Assembly (NCBI GenBank): GCA_050330975.1
Contig: JBHJHK010000244.1
Location: forward strand, 1 to 10,274
From: JBHJHK01 sp050330975
Lineage (GTDB): Bacteria; Pseudomonadota; Gammaproteobacteria; Competibacterales; Competibacteraceae
Length of the DNA stretch: 10,274 bases
Direction: 5' to 3'
Shown here: positions 1 through 7,106 of the stretch, in pieces
Layout: each line of letters opens with the position of its first letter
Numbering within the stretch: the stretch's first letter is position 1
Notes under the pieces: model-generated
Databases searched by the model: none
What the model was told of the DNA's origin: nothing
What the model saw: the letters and a program-made list of their open reading frames with translations, nothing else
Translations under genes and position numbers: made by a program

Positions 1-123
1 TGAATGATCAATTTCAATATGCATGACTCATTTTGTTATCCCAGCGGCGGTTTATCGACTGCCCCCCAGGTGCTGAGCCTCCCTCCACTTCAATAACTGC
101 TGGTGGGAGTATAGTATCTCTGC

Positions 124-1425
124 CTAGGGGGAGGGGGAGGAGAGGAGCAAGCACAGGCGGGCGAAAAAGCTCTGATAGTCGCTGGTCAGCTGTGTGACCA
201 GTTGCTGATGGCGGTATAACAGGGACTGGCTGAGGCTGTTTCCCTGGCTCAAGGCTCGGTCGATCCAATCTAAATAGGTGGGCAGCAAGGCTTGCGTCAG
301 GGGTTTGAGGGCGGGTATAGGATACTCGAAGGTCGCGAATAGGTGTTGAATGTCCCGGGTTGAGGCCATCACGGGAATCACCGGTGTCGCTGTCTGGATG
401 GCAAATACCCCATGGTAGTAGCGGTCGGTGATCAACAGGCGCATGTGGCCGAGCTGGGCTAGCCCCTCGGGATGGTCGGGGAAACGCCCGTCGTCGTCCA
501 AGGGGCAGAGCCTATTCAAACCCTGACGCACTGGGAGATCGACCGGGCGACAACCCGGCAAAAAGTGCACCTTGAGGCCGTAGCGGGCCCGCACGGCGGC
601 GATGAGTTCGGCCCACGCCCGCAGGTCGACCCGGCGGTCGCCACGGATGGCCACGGCGATACACTCCCCGCGCCCTTCCATGGGTAGCAAGGGGTCTTGG
701 GGGGGAACGGCAAAAGCGGTATCCACCGAGCTGATGATGGCTTCCTCCGCCACGCCCAGTTCTTGCAATTGCCCCTTGGCGAGGGGCTCGCGCACGATGT
801 GCAAATCGAGGGTCGGGAGGATGGCGGCGGCGAGCTGGCGGTGGCTGGGTTTTTCCAGATTTAGGCTGTAGTTGGCCACGGCCACGGGCTTGCCCAACTG
901 CTTGGCGACGTAGAGCTGAAACAGGCGTCCGGGCAGTTGATCTGACAAGTGGTCCGCCAGCAGTCCCCCGGCGTTGAACACACAGACATCGGCCTTCCTC
1001 ACACTGTCCACAAATCGACGGCCATAGACCGAGGGCAGTAACCGCGGGGCGACGGTTTTGACAAACGGTTGTCCCGTGCGCTGTCGCGTCCAGCGGTCCA
1101 GGGGCGCGAGGGGTAGCTTCTGGGCGGAGTGCACCAGCAAGGCCATGGCCCGCCTGTCCCAGCGGGTATCGTGGACGATTTGCCCGTTGAGTTGCTGGTA
1201 CCAGCGCTCGATGAGTCGCTGGGTGGACAACCGGCTCTTGACCAGGCGCTTGCCGCTGAAGTGGGCAAAAGACTGCCAGCGCCCGCTGATGATCTGAAAG
1301 CGGCCCTCGGCGGCGACGAGGGCCCGAAAGCCCCGCTGCAGGGCGCGATCCCCCAGGTCGGGCAAGTCCTGGACAAAGGGATAGGGGTCGTCGAGCACGA
1401 GTAATCTGATCATCTCAATTGCCAT
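124..1425 (-). CDS. Polysaccharide pyruvyl transferase family protein
   Basis: A protein of about 433 residues resembling the polysaccharide pyruvyl transferase family (PF04230), whose members transfer pyruvate from phosphoenolpyruvate to sugars of exopolysaccharides and cell-wall polymers. Seen in the sequence: an N-terminal Rossmann-like start (MIRLLVLDDPYPF) followed by LGDRALQRGF, as in the family's N-terminal 'GD' region; FNAGGLLADHL near residues 147-157, matching the glycine-rich segment; and TDRYYHGVFAIQTATPVIPV near residues 331-350, matching the conserved 'D/S-R-x-H-G ... P-V-I' motif near the C terminus. There is no signal peptide or membrane segment, so it is probably cytoplasmic. 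The start is uncertain. An ATG at 1425 or 1413 fits the domain boundary; an upstream in-frame ATG at 1503 would add about 26 low-complexity residues. No good Shine-Dalgarno is visible for any of them. It is the only surface-polysaccharide gene on this side of the tRNA, and the sugar substrate cannot be inferred. A sulfotransferase-like or glycosyltransferase role is less likely. Confidence 0.72.
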   Translation of the reverse strand: MAIEMIRLLVLDDPYPFVQDLPDLGDRALQRGFRALVAAEGRFQIISGRWQSFAHFSGKRLVKSRLSTQRLIERWYQQLNGQIVHDTRWDRRAMALLVHSAQKLPLAPLDRWTRQRTGQPFVKTVAPRLLPSVYGRRFVDSVRKADVCVFNAGGLLADHLSDQLPGRLFQLYVAKQLGKPVAVANYSLNLEKPSHRQLAAAILPTLDLHIVREPLAKGQLQELGVAEEAIISSVDTAFAVPPQDPLLPMEGRGECIAVAIRGDRRVDLRAWAELIAAVRARYGLKVHFLPGCRPVDLPVRQGLNRLCPLDDDGRFPDHPEGLAQLGHMRLLITDRYYHGVFAIQTATPVIPVMASTRDIQHLFATFEYPIPALKPLTQALLPTYLDWIDRALSQGNSLSQSLLYRHQQLVTQLTSDYQSFFARLCLLLSSPSP

Positions 1426-1628
1426 CGATGTTGCCGAGGATGGTTCTGGGGGCCACTGCTCGGGGCGGGTGGCACCCTCGAACGACGCCTCACCGAGACG
1501 CATTTTGCCAGATGGGAAGGCTTGCTGTAGTGCCGAGGGGCTCGGCCGTGGGGTCTAGCTGCGAACCCGCCGGCCACGTGGATTGGGGTTTGGCCGGGTA
1601 TACGGTGTTGTCAGAGGTGTGGAGCCAC
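1426..1628. other. Intergenic spacer without recognised gene
   Basis: About 200 bases between the start of the pyruvyl transferase gene and the tRNA-Pro terminator. Both strands were read. No conserved protein, RNA gene or convincing sigma70 promoter was found. The 1426-1503 part could be coding only if the upstream ATG of the pyruvyl transferase gene is used. Confidence 0.5.
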
Positions 1629-1662
1629 AAAAAAACCCAGCCATGAAAATGGCTGGGTTTTG
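1629..1662 (-). terminator. Intrinsic terminator downstream of tRNA-Pro
   Basis: Read on the minus strand, a perfect stem of about 13 bp (AAAACCCAGCCAT pairing with ATGGCTGGGTTTT, loop of four bases) is followed by a run of seven T. It begins a few bases after the CCA end of the tRNA, so it should end the ihfA/tRNA-Pro transcript. The stem is also flanked by A's on its other side, so it could work in reverse for any plus-strand transcript. Confidence 0.9.
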
Positions 1663-1666
1663 GAAT

Positions 1667-1743
<77 letters not shown>

Positions 1744-1781
1744 AAATAGATGGGCGGTAAAGCCTACCCTAAAGGTCACTA

Positions 1782-1809
1782 ATCATACTTGTTCTATACC
1801 AGATTGCAA
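1782..1809 (-). promoter_or_regulatory. Possible sigma70 promoter for tRNA-Pro
   Basis: On the minus strand, TTGCAA (-35, 1809-1804) and TATGAT (-10, 1787-1782) are separated by 16 bp. The -10 overlaps the ihfA stop codon, and the predicted start would give a leader of about 30 nt before the tRNA. Placement is sensible, but the -35 matches consensus at only four of six positions. Confidence 0.35.
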
Positions 1810-2256
1810 GCCCTGCCCCTGGGGGCGGTTGCTTGCCACGGGCTTGGCGTCGTCGAAGGTGGGGGTGGCGGATAGCTGTTCTGTCGCTTCTTCAAGGGCA
1901 TCGGCCGCCACGCTATCTTTGTGGTTGCCGTTCACCGACGGGGCTGGTGCCATGGCTCGGGCCTCGGCGCCCTTGTAGGCATCGACCCGGGCCTTGAGCT
2001 TTTGCCCCGGGCGAAAGGTCACCACTCGCCGGGCGGTGATGGGGATTTCTTCGCCGGTCTTGGGGTTGCGCCCTGGTCGTTCATTTTTGCAGCGCAAGTC
2101 GAAGTTGCCAAAGCCCGACAGTTTGACCTGCTCCCCGTTGTGGAGGGCGTTACGGATTTCTTCGAAGAAAAACTCCACCAACTCCTTGGCTTCGCGTTTG
2201 TTGATCCCTACCTCTTCGAACAGTCGTTCCGCCATGTCTGCCTTCGTTAGTGCCAT
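1783..2256 (-). CDS. ihfA: Integration host factor subunit alpha, with C-terminal extension
   Basis: Alpha subunit of the IHF heterodimer, a nucleoid protein that bends DNA sharply at specific sites. Residues 1-98 match the IHF/HU fold throughout: MALTKADMAERLF at the N terminus, the helical AKELVEFFFEEIRNAL segment, the GEQVKLSGFGNFDLR beta hairpin base, and the arm RPGRNPKTGEEIPITARRVV containing the proline that intercalates into DNA, ending with FRPGQKLKARV. Family members are usually near 100 residues; this one has 157. The extra 58 or so residues are rich in Ala, Glu, Pro and Asn, acidic, and look disordered. The ATG start is preceded by GAGGGG about 2-4 bases upstream and lies 18 bases after the pheT stop, so it is the last protein gene of the phe operon. 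The MALTKADM start matches the family exactly. Whether the tail affects dimerisation or DNA binding is unknown. Confidence 0.95.
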   Translation of the reverse strand: MALTKADMAERLFEEVGINKREAKELVEFFFEEIRNALHNGEQVKLSGFGNFDLRCKNERPGRNPKTGEEIPITARRVVTFRPGQKLKARVDAYKGAEARAMAPAPSVNGNHKDSVAADALEEATEQLSATPTFDDAKPVASNRPQGQGLQSGIEQV

Positions 2257-2274
2257 GTCCCCTCAAACCTTTCG

Positions 2275-4650
2275 TTATGAACGGAGCGCGCCACCGAGTT
2301 CGTCTCGCACCCCAGCGACGATGTTGGATACGGCTTGATCAACCGCGGCATCGGTAAGATTGCTGGAAAAATCCTGCAAAATCAAGCTGAAGGCTAGGCT
2401 TTTGCGGTCCTTACCCAATTCTTCGCCCCGGTAGACGTCAAACAGCACCACATCGCGCAACAGCGGTCCAGCGTGGCGTTGGACACAGGCCGCCACCGCC
2501 GAGGCCTGGGTCGCCTCGTCCACCACAAAGGCCAGATCCCGGTGACTGGCGGGGAATTTGGACAGACCCTCAAAGTGGGGGAGCTGGCCCCGGCTGATGG
2601 CAGCCAAATCCAGTTCGAACAAAAAGGCGCCTCCTTCCAGGTCCAAAGGTTTGAGGAGGCCGGGGTGAAGGGCCCCCAGCCAACCCACTTCGACGCCGTC
2701 GCGCTCAATCCGGGCGCTTTGACCGGGGTGGTGGGCGGGGGGGCGGGAAGGGCTGAACTGGTAGGCGCCACGACTCAAGGACAACAGCGCCTCCACGTCT
2801 CCCTTGAGGTCGAAGAAGTCCACCCCCCGGCGACGGGTGGCCCAACCCTCGGGTTCGGCGGCGCCGGCCAACAGACCCCCCAGGCGGGGTCGCTGGTCCA
2901 GGGCGTCCGCTCGACCGCCGCGGAACACCAAACCAGTCTCGAAGACCCGCAGCCGGCTCTGCTGGCGCTTCTGGTTGTGCTCTAGGGTTTTGATCAATCC
3001 CGGCCACAGGGATGTGCGCATCACCGCCATATCCGCCGAGATGGGGTTGGCCAGGGCAATGGAGGGGGCTTCGGGGTCCAGGTGGCGCTGGAGGTCTGGA
3101 GCGACAAAGCTGTAGGTGATGATCTCCTGGTAGCCCCGCTGGCGCAGCGCCCCCTGGAGTGTCGTCAGCTCCAGGTGGTCCTCGGGGCGGGCCACCATGG
3201 CCACCCGGGTCAGGGGCTTCTTGGCGGGGATCTGGCCGTAGCCGTGGACGCGGGCGATCTCCTCGATGAGGTCTTCTTCGATGGCAATGTCAAAGCGGTG
3301 GCTCGGGGGAGTCACCTGCCAGCCCTCGGACCCCGCCGCCACGGTCATGGCCAATCGCCCGAGGATATCCTCCACCTCCCGGTCAGCCACGGCCGTGCCC
3401 AGCACCGTCAAAAGCCGCTGGCGCCCCAGGGTCACGGCGGGACGACTGGGCACCTGGCGACGGTCTTCGGTGAGGGTGCCAGGCCCCGGTTCGCCGCCGC
3501 ACAGCGCCAGAATGAGCCCGGTGGCCCGCTCCAGGGCCCGCGGTTGGAGGTCGGGATCTACGCCCCGTTCAAAGCGGTGGGAAGCATCGGTGTGGAGGCC
3601 AAAGCGCCGAGCCCGGCCGGCGATGGCCGTGGGGGAGAAAAACGCCACCTCCAAGAATAGATCCCGGGTGTTGTCCCCCACGGCGCTGGATGCCCCTCCC
3701 ATGATCCCCGCCAAGGCCAAAGCGCGGGCTTCGTCGGCGATCACCAGGGTGTCGGGTTGCGGCGTCACCGTCTGGTCGTTGAGGAGGGTCACCGTCTCCG
3801 TCCCCGTGGCGCGACGCACCACGATGGCCCCTTGGAGTGTGGCCAAATCGTAGGCGTGCATGGGTTGGCCCAGCTCCAACATGACGTAGTTGGTGACATC
3901 CACCACTGGCCCCAAGGAACGGATCCCCGCCCGCCGCAGGCGCTCCACCATCCACAGGGGCGTTGGGGCATTGACGTCGACGTGGCGGATGACGCGCCCG
4001 GCAAAGCGCGGGCAGTCGGCGGGGGCCTCTAGGCGCACCGGAAAGCGGTCGTCCAGGGTGGGTGCCACCGGTTCCACGGCGGGGGGGGTGAAAGGGCGGC
4101 GCAGGAGGACCGCCACTTCCCGGGCGATACCCGCCACCGACAGACAATCCCCCCGGTTGGGGGTGAGGTCGATGTCGATGATGGCGTCGTCCAAGGTCAG
4201 GGCCCGGCGGATATCCTCCCCCGGGGTCAAGGTCTCCGGTAGGGGCATCAGGCCCTCGGACTGCTCCGCCAAACCCAACTCGGCGGCGGAACACAGCATG
4301 CCCTCGGACAACACCTCCCGCAACGGCGCCGCCTGGATGGCGAGCCCCCCCGGCAAAGTGGCGCCCACCAACGCCGTGGGGGCCAGCATCCCCTCGGCGA
4401 CATTGGGGGCCCCACAGACGATTTGCAGCGGCCGTTCGCCCCCCACATCCACCGTCGCCACCCGCAACCGCTCGGCGTTGGGGTGGGGTTCCAGGGTCTG
4501 GACGCGGCCCACCACCACCTGGTCAAAGGCCGGGGCCGCCGGTTCGATGCCATCGACTTCTAAGCCTGCCATGGTGAGTTGAGCAGAGAGGGCTTCGGCG
4601 TCGCCCGGATGTTCCACCCACTCGCCCAACCATTGGGTACTGATTTTCAC
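2275..4650 (-). CDS. pheT: Phenylalanine--tRNA ligase beta subunit
   Basis: Large subunit of the alpha2beta2 phenylalanyl-tRNA synthetase, which charges tRNA-Phe in the cytoplasm. It is 791 residues, against about 795 in E. coli. Domains in order: N-terminal region beginning MKISTQWLGEWV; the tRNA-binding OB-fold near residues 40-150 (VVGRVQTLEPHPNAERLRV, LQIVCGAPN); the B3/B4 editing domain near 205-385, which hydrolyses Tyr-tRNA-Phe (VVDVTNYVMLELGQPMHAYD); the B5 domain near 400-475; the catalytic-like core (ARVHGYGQIPAKKP, VMRTSLWPGL); and the C-terminal FDX-ACB anticodon-binding domain from about 690 (LSKFPASHRDLAFVVDE). The start is GTG at 4650, with GAGG nine bases upstream. It lies 39 bases after the pheS stop and 18 before ihfA, so it is co-transcribed with both. 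A run of eight G (plus strand 4081-4088) lies inside it without breaking the frame. Confidence 0.98.
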   Translation of the reverse strand: MKISTQWLGEWVEHPGDAEALSAQLTMAGLEVDGIEPAAPAFDQVVVGRVQTLEPHPNAERLRVATVDVGGERPLQIVCGAPNVAEGMLAPTALVGATLPGGLAIQAAPLREVLSEGMLCSAAELGLAEQSEGLMPLPETLTPGEDIRRALTLDDAIIDIDLTPNRGDCLSVAGIAREVAVLLRRPFTPPAVEPVAPTLDDRFPVRLEAPADCPRFAGRVIRHVDVNAPTPLWMVERLRRAGIRSLGPVVDVTNYVMLELGQPMHAYDLATLQGAIVVRRATGTETVTLLNDQTVTPQPDTLVIADEARALALAGIMGGASSAVGDNTRDLFLEVAFFSPTAIAGRARRFGLHTDASHRFERGVDPDLQPRALERATGLILALCGGEPGPGTLTEDRRQVPSRPAVTLGRQRLLTVLGTAVADREVEDILGRLAMTVAAGSEGWQVTPPSHRFDIAIEEDLIEEIARVHGYGQIPAKKPLTRVAMVARPEDHLELTTLQGALRQRGYQEIITYSFVAPDLQRHLDPEAPSIALANPISADMAVMRTSLWPGLIKTLEHNQKRQQSRLRVFETGLVFRGGRADALDQRPRLGGLLAGAAEPEGWATRRRGVDFFDLKGDVEALLSLSRGAYQFSPSRPPAHHPGQSARIERDGVEVGWLGALHPGLLKPLDLEGGAFLFELDLAAISRGQLPHFEGLSKFPASHRDLAFVVDEATQASAVAACVQRHAGPLLRDVVLFDVYRGEELGKDRKSLAFSLILQDFSSNLTDAAVDQAVSNIVAGVRDELGGALRS

Positions 4651-4689
4651 GTCGGTTTGCCTCGCTGTCAGGAATGGGGGGTGGGGGCG

Positions 4690-5676
4690 TTAGCGAAATT
4701 GCCGCAGAAACCGCAGGTCGTTGTCGAAGAACAACCGCAGGTCGTCCACCCGGTAGCGCAGCATGGCCAGCCGTTCAATGCCCATGCCAAAGGCGTAGCC
4801 GGTGTAGCGCTGGGCGTCGATACCCACAAAGCTGAACACCTTGGGGTGGACCATGCCGCAGCCCAATACCTCCAGCCAGCGATCGGTGCCCGGTCGGCGC
4901 ACATCCACCTCCGCCGAGGGCTCGGTAAAGGGGAAGTAAGACGGCCGAAATCTCACCTCCAGGTCCTCCTCGAAGAAATTGCGCAAAAACTCCTCCAACA
5001 CCCCCTTGAGGTCGGCGAAGCTCACCCCTTCGTCCACCAACAACCCCTCCACTTGGTGAAACATGGGGCTGTGGGTGGGATCGTAGTCGCAGCGGTACAC
5101 CCGCCCGGGAGCGATGATGCGCACCGGCGGCGGCGCGGCCTCCATGGTGCGGATCTGGACGTTGGAGGTGTGGGTGCGCAGCAACAAGTGCTGGTCGAAG
5201 TAGAAGGTGTCGTGCATGGCCCGAGCCGGGTGGTGGCTCGGGATGTTGAGGGCCTCGAAGTTGTAGTAGTCGTTTTCCACCTCGGGGCCCTCGGCCACGG
5301 CAAAGCCAATGCTCCCAAAGAAGGCTTCAATCCGCAATCGCGCCCGGGTGATGGGATGGAGACCCCCGGGAAACTCCCCACGCCCCGGCAAGGTGACATC
5401 CAAGGCCTCGGCGACTAGCCGCGCCTCCAAGGCCAAAGCCTCGAGATGCAGACGCCTTGCGTTGAGGGCCTCTTGAATCCCTTGCTTGGCGGCGTTGATC
5501 CGCTGTCCAGCTGCGGGGCGCTCGGCGGGGGATAAACGACCCAACTCTTTGGACTGTTCGGTGAGCAGGCCCTTTTTGCCCAAGTAGTGGACCCGAAGTT
5601 GGTCGAGGGCCTGGGTATCTTTGGCCTCTTGAATCGCCTGGACAGCGGTCTGGGTGAGGTTGTCTAGATGTTCCAC
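4690..5676 (-). CDS. pheS: Phenylalanine--tRNA ligase alpha subunit
   Basis: Catalytic small subunit of phenylalanyl-tRNA synthetase, a class II enzyme that activates Phe with ATP and, with PheT, attaches it to tRNA-Phe. At 328 residues it matches the 327 of E. coli. An N-terminal coiled-coil arm (about residues 1-85, with LRVHYLGKKG) is followed by the class II core: motif 1 around HPITRARLRIEAFF, motif 2 in the RFRPSYFPFTEPSAEVDV region, and motif 3 in GMGIERLAML. GYAFGMG contains the conserved alanine of the Phe pocket. The GTG start at 5676 aligns MEHLDNL with E. coli MSHLAEL and has GGGA eight bases upstream. A TTG at 5787 is in frame, but it would translate straight through the terminator hairpin and is rejected. 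A terminator precedes the gene, so expression depends on readthrough from rplT or an unseen promoter. Confidence 0.97.
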   Translation of the reverse strand: MEHLDNLTQTAVQAIQEAKDTQALDQLRVHYLGKKGLLTEQSKELGRLSPAERPAAGQRINAAKQGIQEALNARRLHLEALALEARLVAEALDVTLPGRGEFPGGLHPITRARLRIEAFFGSIGFAVAEGPEVENDYYNFEALNIPSHHPARAMHDTFYFDQHLLLRTHTSNVQIRTMEAAPPPVRIIAPGRVYRCDYDPTHSPMFHQVEGLLVDEGVSFADLKGVLEEFLRNFFEEDLEVRFRPSYFPFTEPSAEVDVRRPGTDRWLEVLGCGMVHPKVFSFVGIDAQRYTGYAFGMGIERLAMLRYRVDDLRLFFDNDLRFLRQFR

Positions 5677-5694
5677 GCTTTTGTTCCCGATGGA

Positions 5695-5741
5695 CAATAA
5701 AAAAGGGGGAAAGGCTGGCAGTTTAGCCAGACCTTTCCCCC
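5695..5741 (-). terminator. Strong terminator hairpin between rplT and pheS (terminator or attenuator)
   Basis: On the minus strand, GGGGGAAAGG-(T)-CTGGC, loop TAAACT, GCCAG-CCTTTCCCCC form a 15-bp stem with a single bulge, followed by TTTTTT. It lies after the rplT stop and ends about 20 bases before the pheS GTG, where E. coli has the pheM leader and attenuator. No leader peptide with consecutive Phe codons is visible between 5742 and 5804, so ribosome-stalling attenuation of the E. coli kind is not supported. It may simply reduce transcription from the ribosomal protein genes into pheST. Confidence 0.88.
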
Positions 5742-5804
5742 GATATGAGGTGTGGAGCGCAGCGTTTGGTCGCCGGCGAGACCCCAAGGGCGATGGACGG
5801 TTCG

Positions 5805-6167
5805 CTACACCGGATTGAGGGCGGCCTTGGCCTTCTCTGCCAAGGCGCTAAAACCCGCTTTGTCGAACACGGCAATGTCGGCGAGGACCTTGCGATCCAC
5901 CTCCACCTCAGCCTTGTTGAGACCGTCGATGAAGCGACTGTAAGACAAGCCATTTTCCCGAGCCGCGGCGTTGATCCGGGCGATCCACAGGGCGCGAAAC
6001 TGGCGTTTTTTCTGTCGTCGATCCCGATAGGCGTACTGGCCGGCCTTGATGACCGCCTGATTGGCCACTCGGAACACCCGGCTGCGGGCACCGTAGTAAC
6101 CCTTGGCCTTATCGAGGACTTTCTTGTGGCGGGCGCTGGCGGTGACGCCGCGTTTGACGCGTGGCAT
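5805..6167 (-). CDS. rplT: 50S ribosomal protein L20 (bL20)
   Basis: Primary 23S rRNA-binding protein needed for early assembly of the 50S subunit; in E. coli it also represses translation of rpmI-rplT. It is 120 residues (E. coli 118), very basic, and similar along its whole length: VKRGV near the start, AKGYYGARSRVFRVANQAVIKAGQYAYRDRRQKKRQFR through residues 20-60, the helical LWIARINAAAREN, and DIAVFDKAGFSALAEKAKAAL at the C terminus. The ATG has a clear GGAGA eight bases upstream (6176-6180). It sits 26 bases after rpmI, in the usual order, and is followed by a terminator hairpin. Confidence 0.98.
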   Translation of the reverse strand: MPRVKRGVTASARHKKVLDKAKGYYGARSRVFRVANQAVIKAGQYAYRDRRQKKRQFRALWIARINAAARENGLSYSRFIDGLNKAEVEVDRKVLADIAVFDKAGFSALAEKAKAALNPV

Positions 6168-6193
6168 GGAAGGATTCTCCTAACCGCAAAGGC

Positions 6194-6391
6194 TCATAAA
6201 TAGGGCAACATCCGCGCCACAAGAGGAGCATCGGCCTTGTGGACCAAGTCGGTGGAGCGCAGCTGGCGTTTGCGCTTGGCGCTCTTCTTGGTCAGGATGT
6301 GGCGGTGGTGGGATTGGGCGCGCTTGAAATTGCCGCCCCCCGTGCGGCTAAAGCGCTTGGCCGCCCCGCGGTTGGTTTTGATCTTGGGCAT
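6194..6391 (-). CDS. rpmI: 50S ribosomal protein L35 (bL35)
   Basis: Small basic protein of the large ribosomal subunit, 65 residues when started at the ATG at 6391, which gives the canonical MPKIKTNRGAAKRF N terminus. The rest also fits the family: GGGNFKRAQSHHRHILTKKS, then KRKRQLR and the C-terminal VARMLPYL. An in-frame start 21 bases further upstream would add MTERAIV, which the family lacks, so it is rejected. It lies between infC and rplT as in most bacteria. The spacer before it contains a stem-loop that may be part of translational control by L20, inferred only from position. Confidence 0.97.
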   Translation of the reverse strand: MPKIKTNRGAAKRFSRTGGGNFKRAQSHHRHILTKKSAKRKRQLRSTDLVHKADAPLVARMLPYL

Positions 6392-6425
6392 GACAATAGC
6401 TCGTTCAGTCAAAGATAAGGTACCT

Positions 6426-6454
6426 GCCTTACTCCCCGTGGGCGGGGCAAAGGC
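6426..6454 (-). promoter_or_regulatory. Stem-loop in the infC-rpmI spacer, possible L20 operator element
   Basis: On the minus strand, GCCTT-tg-CCCCG-ccca-CGGGG-agt-AAGGC forms a two-part stem with an internal loop, 35 bases before rpmI. No T-run follows, so it is not an intrinsic terminator. In E. coli, L20 represses rpmI-rplT by binding structured mRNA in this region. Homology of this hairpin to that operator is inferred from position and is not shown. Confidence 0.35.
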
Positions 6455-6463
6455 TCGGTGCGA

Positions 6464-6985
6464 TCATTTGCGCTTGGCGGGGCCGAGGACCATCACCATC
6501 TGTCGCCCCTCCATCTTGGGGCGTTGTTCCACGGCGCCGTGCTCTTGCAGGTCGTCTTCGATGCGTTTTAGAAGCTGCATGCCGATGTCCTGGTGGGCGA
6601 GCTCTCGACCGCGAAACCGCAGGGTGACTTTGGCTTTGTCGCCCTCTTCGAGAAACCGCATCAAATTGCGCAACTTGACTTGGTAGTCGCCTTCGTCGGT
6701 GCGGGGCCGAAACTTGACTTCCTTGACCTGGATTTGCTTTTGCTTTTTCTTGGCTTCTTGTTGTTTCTTGCGCTGCTCGAAGCGAAATTTGCCGTAGTCC
6801 ATGATCCGGCAAACCGGCGGTTTGGCGTTGGGCGAAACCTCCACGAGGTCTAGCTCCATCTCGGCGGCAATTTCCAAAGCCTGGGTCAGGGCAACGATCC
6901 CAATCTGCTCGCCATCGGCGCTGATAACCCGCACCTCGCGGGCATTAATTTGCTCGTTTAGGCGCGTTTCTGTGGTAGCAGCTAT
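6464..6985 (-). CDS. infC: Translation initiation factor IF-3, probable AUA start
   Basis: IF3 binds the 30S subunit, prevents early 50S joining and checks the start codon and initiator tRNA. From 6985 it is 173 residues. The N domain (residues 1-75) includes LNEQINAREVRVISADGEQIGIV and PPVCRIMDYGKFRFEQ. A lysine-rich linker follows, then the C domain with VKEVKFRP, GDYQVKLRNLMRFLEEGDKAKVTLRFRGRE and MEGRQMVMVLGP. No ATG, GTG or TTG lies between the in-frame TGA at 7018-7016 and the conserved N terminus. The first such codon is the GTG at 6934, which would delete the conserved 'INAREV' residues. ATA at 6985 has GGAGG eight bases upstream and gives a family-sized protein. E. coli infC uses AUU, which underlies its self-repression, so a non-AUG start here is plausible. 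The gene heads the operon; thrS does not precede it. Confidence 0.95.
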   Translation of the reverse strand: MAATTETRLNEQINAREVRVISADGEQIGIVALTQALEIAAEMELDLVEVSPNAKPPVCRIMDYGKFRFEQRKKQQEAKKKQKQIQVKEVKFRPRTDEGDYQVKLRNLMRFLEEGDKAKVTLRFRGRELAHQDIGMQLLKRIEDDLQEHGAVEQRPKMEGRQMVMVLGPAKRK

Positions 6986-6993
6986 GGCTCGAT

Positions 6994-6998
6994 CCTCC
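6994..6998 (-). promoter_or_regulatory. Shine-Dalgarno GGAGG deciding the infC start
   Basis: GGAGG on the minus strand, eight bases before ATA at 6985. This is ideal spacing, and no canonical start codon follows within reach. It is the main evidence for a non-canonical infC start. Confidence 0.75.
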
Positions 6999-7067
6999 GC
7001 ATCAGATAATCGCTCTCAAGTGTTTCGCTTTGAGCCTCTTTTACAAAGTTTTAACAACTAAATGCCA

Positions 7068-7089
7068 CGGGGCGCGATTACGCGCCCCG
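7068..7089. other. GC-rich perfect hairpin between tRNA-Val and infC
   Basis: CGGGGCGCG-atta-CGCGCCCCG is a perfect 9-bp stem with a 4-base loop. On the minus strand it lies 17 bases after the end of tRNA-Val. It is followed by TGGCATTTAG, not a T-run, so it is a poor intrinsic terminator. It may mark the processed 3' end of the tRNA transcript or stabilise the infC leader. The following bases up to the infC ribosome site are A+T rich, but no confident promoter was identified there. Confidence 0.6.
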
Positions 7090-7106
7090 CAGAGGTCGAA
7101 TGAGGG

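Noticed and set aside
1..123. Search for a gene or terminator at the left edge
   Set aside because: No conserved frame and no hairpin with a T-run was found downstream of the pyruvyl transferase gene.
3082..3853. Two plus-strand open frames of over 190 codons antisense to pheT
   Set aside because: pheT is full length and conserved on the other strand; these show no family features.
4579..5418. Plus-strand open frame of 279 codons antisense to pheS
   Set aside because: It lies antisense to conserved class II synthetase motifs and has the biased composition of a shadow frame.
4690..5787. pheS starting at TTG 5787
   Set aside because: The extra residues would be encoded by the terminator hairpin; the GTG at 5676 matches the family N terminus and has a ribosome site.
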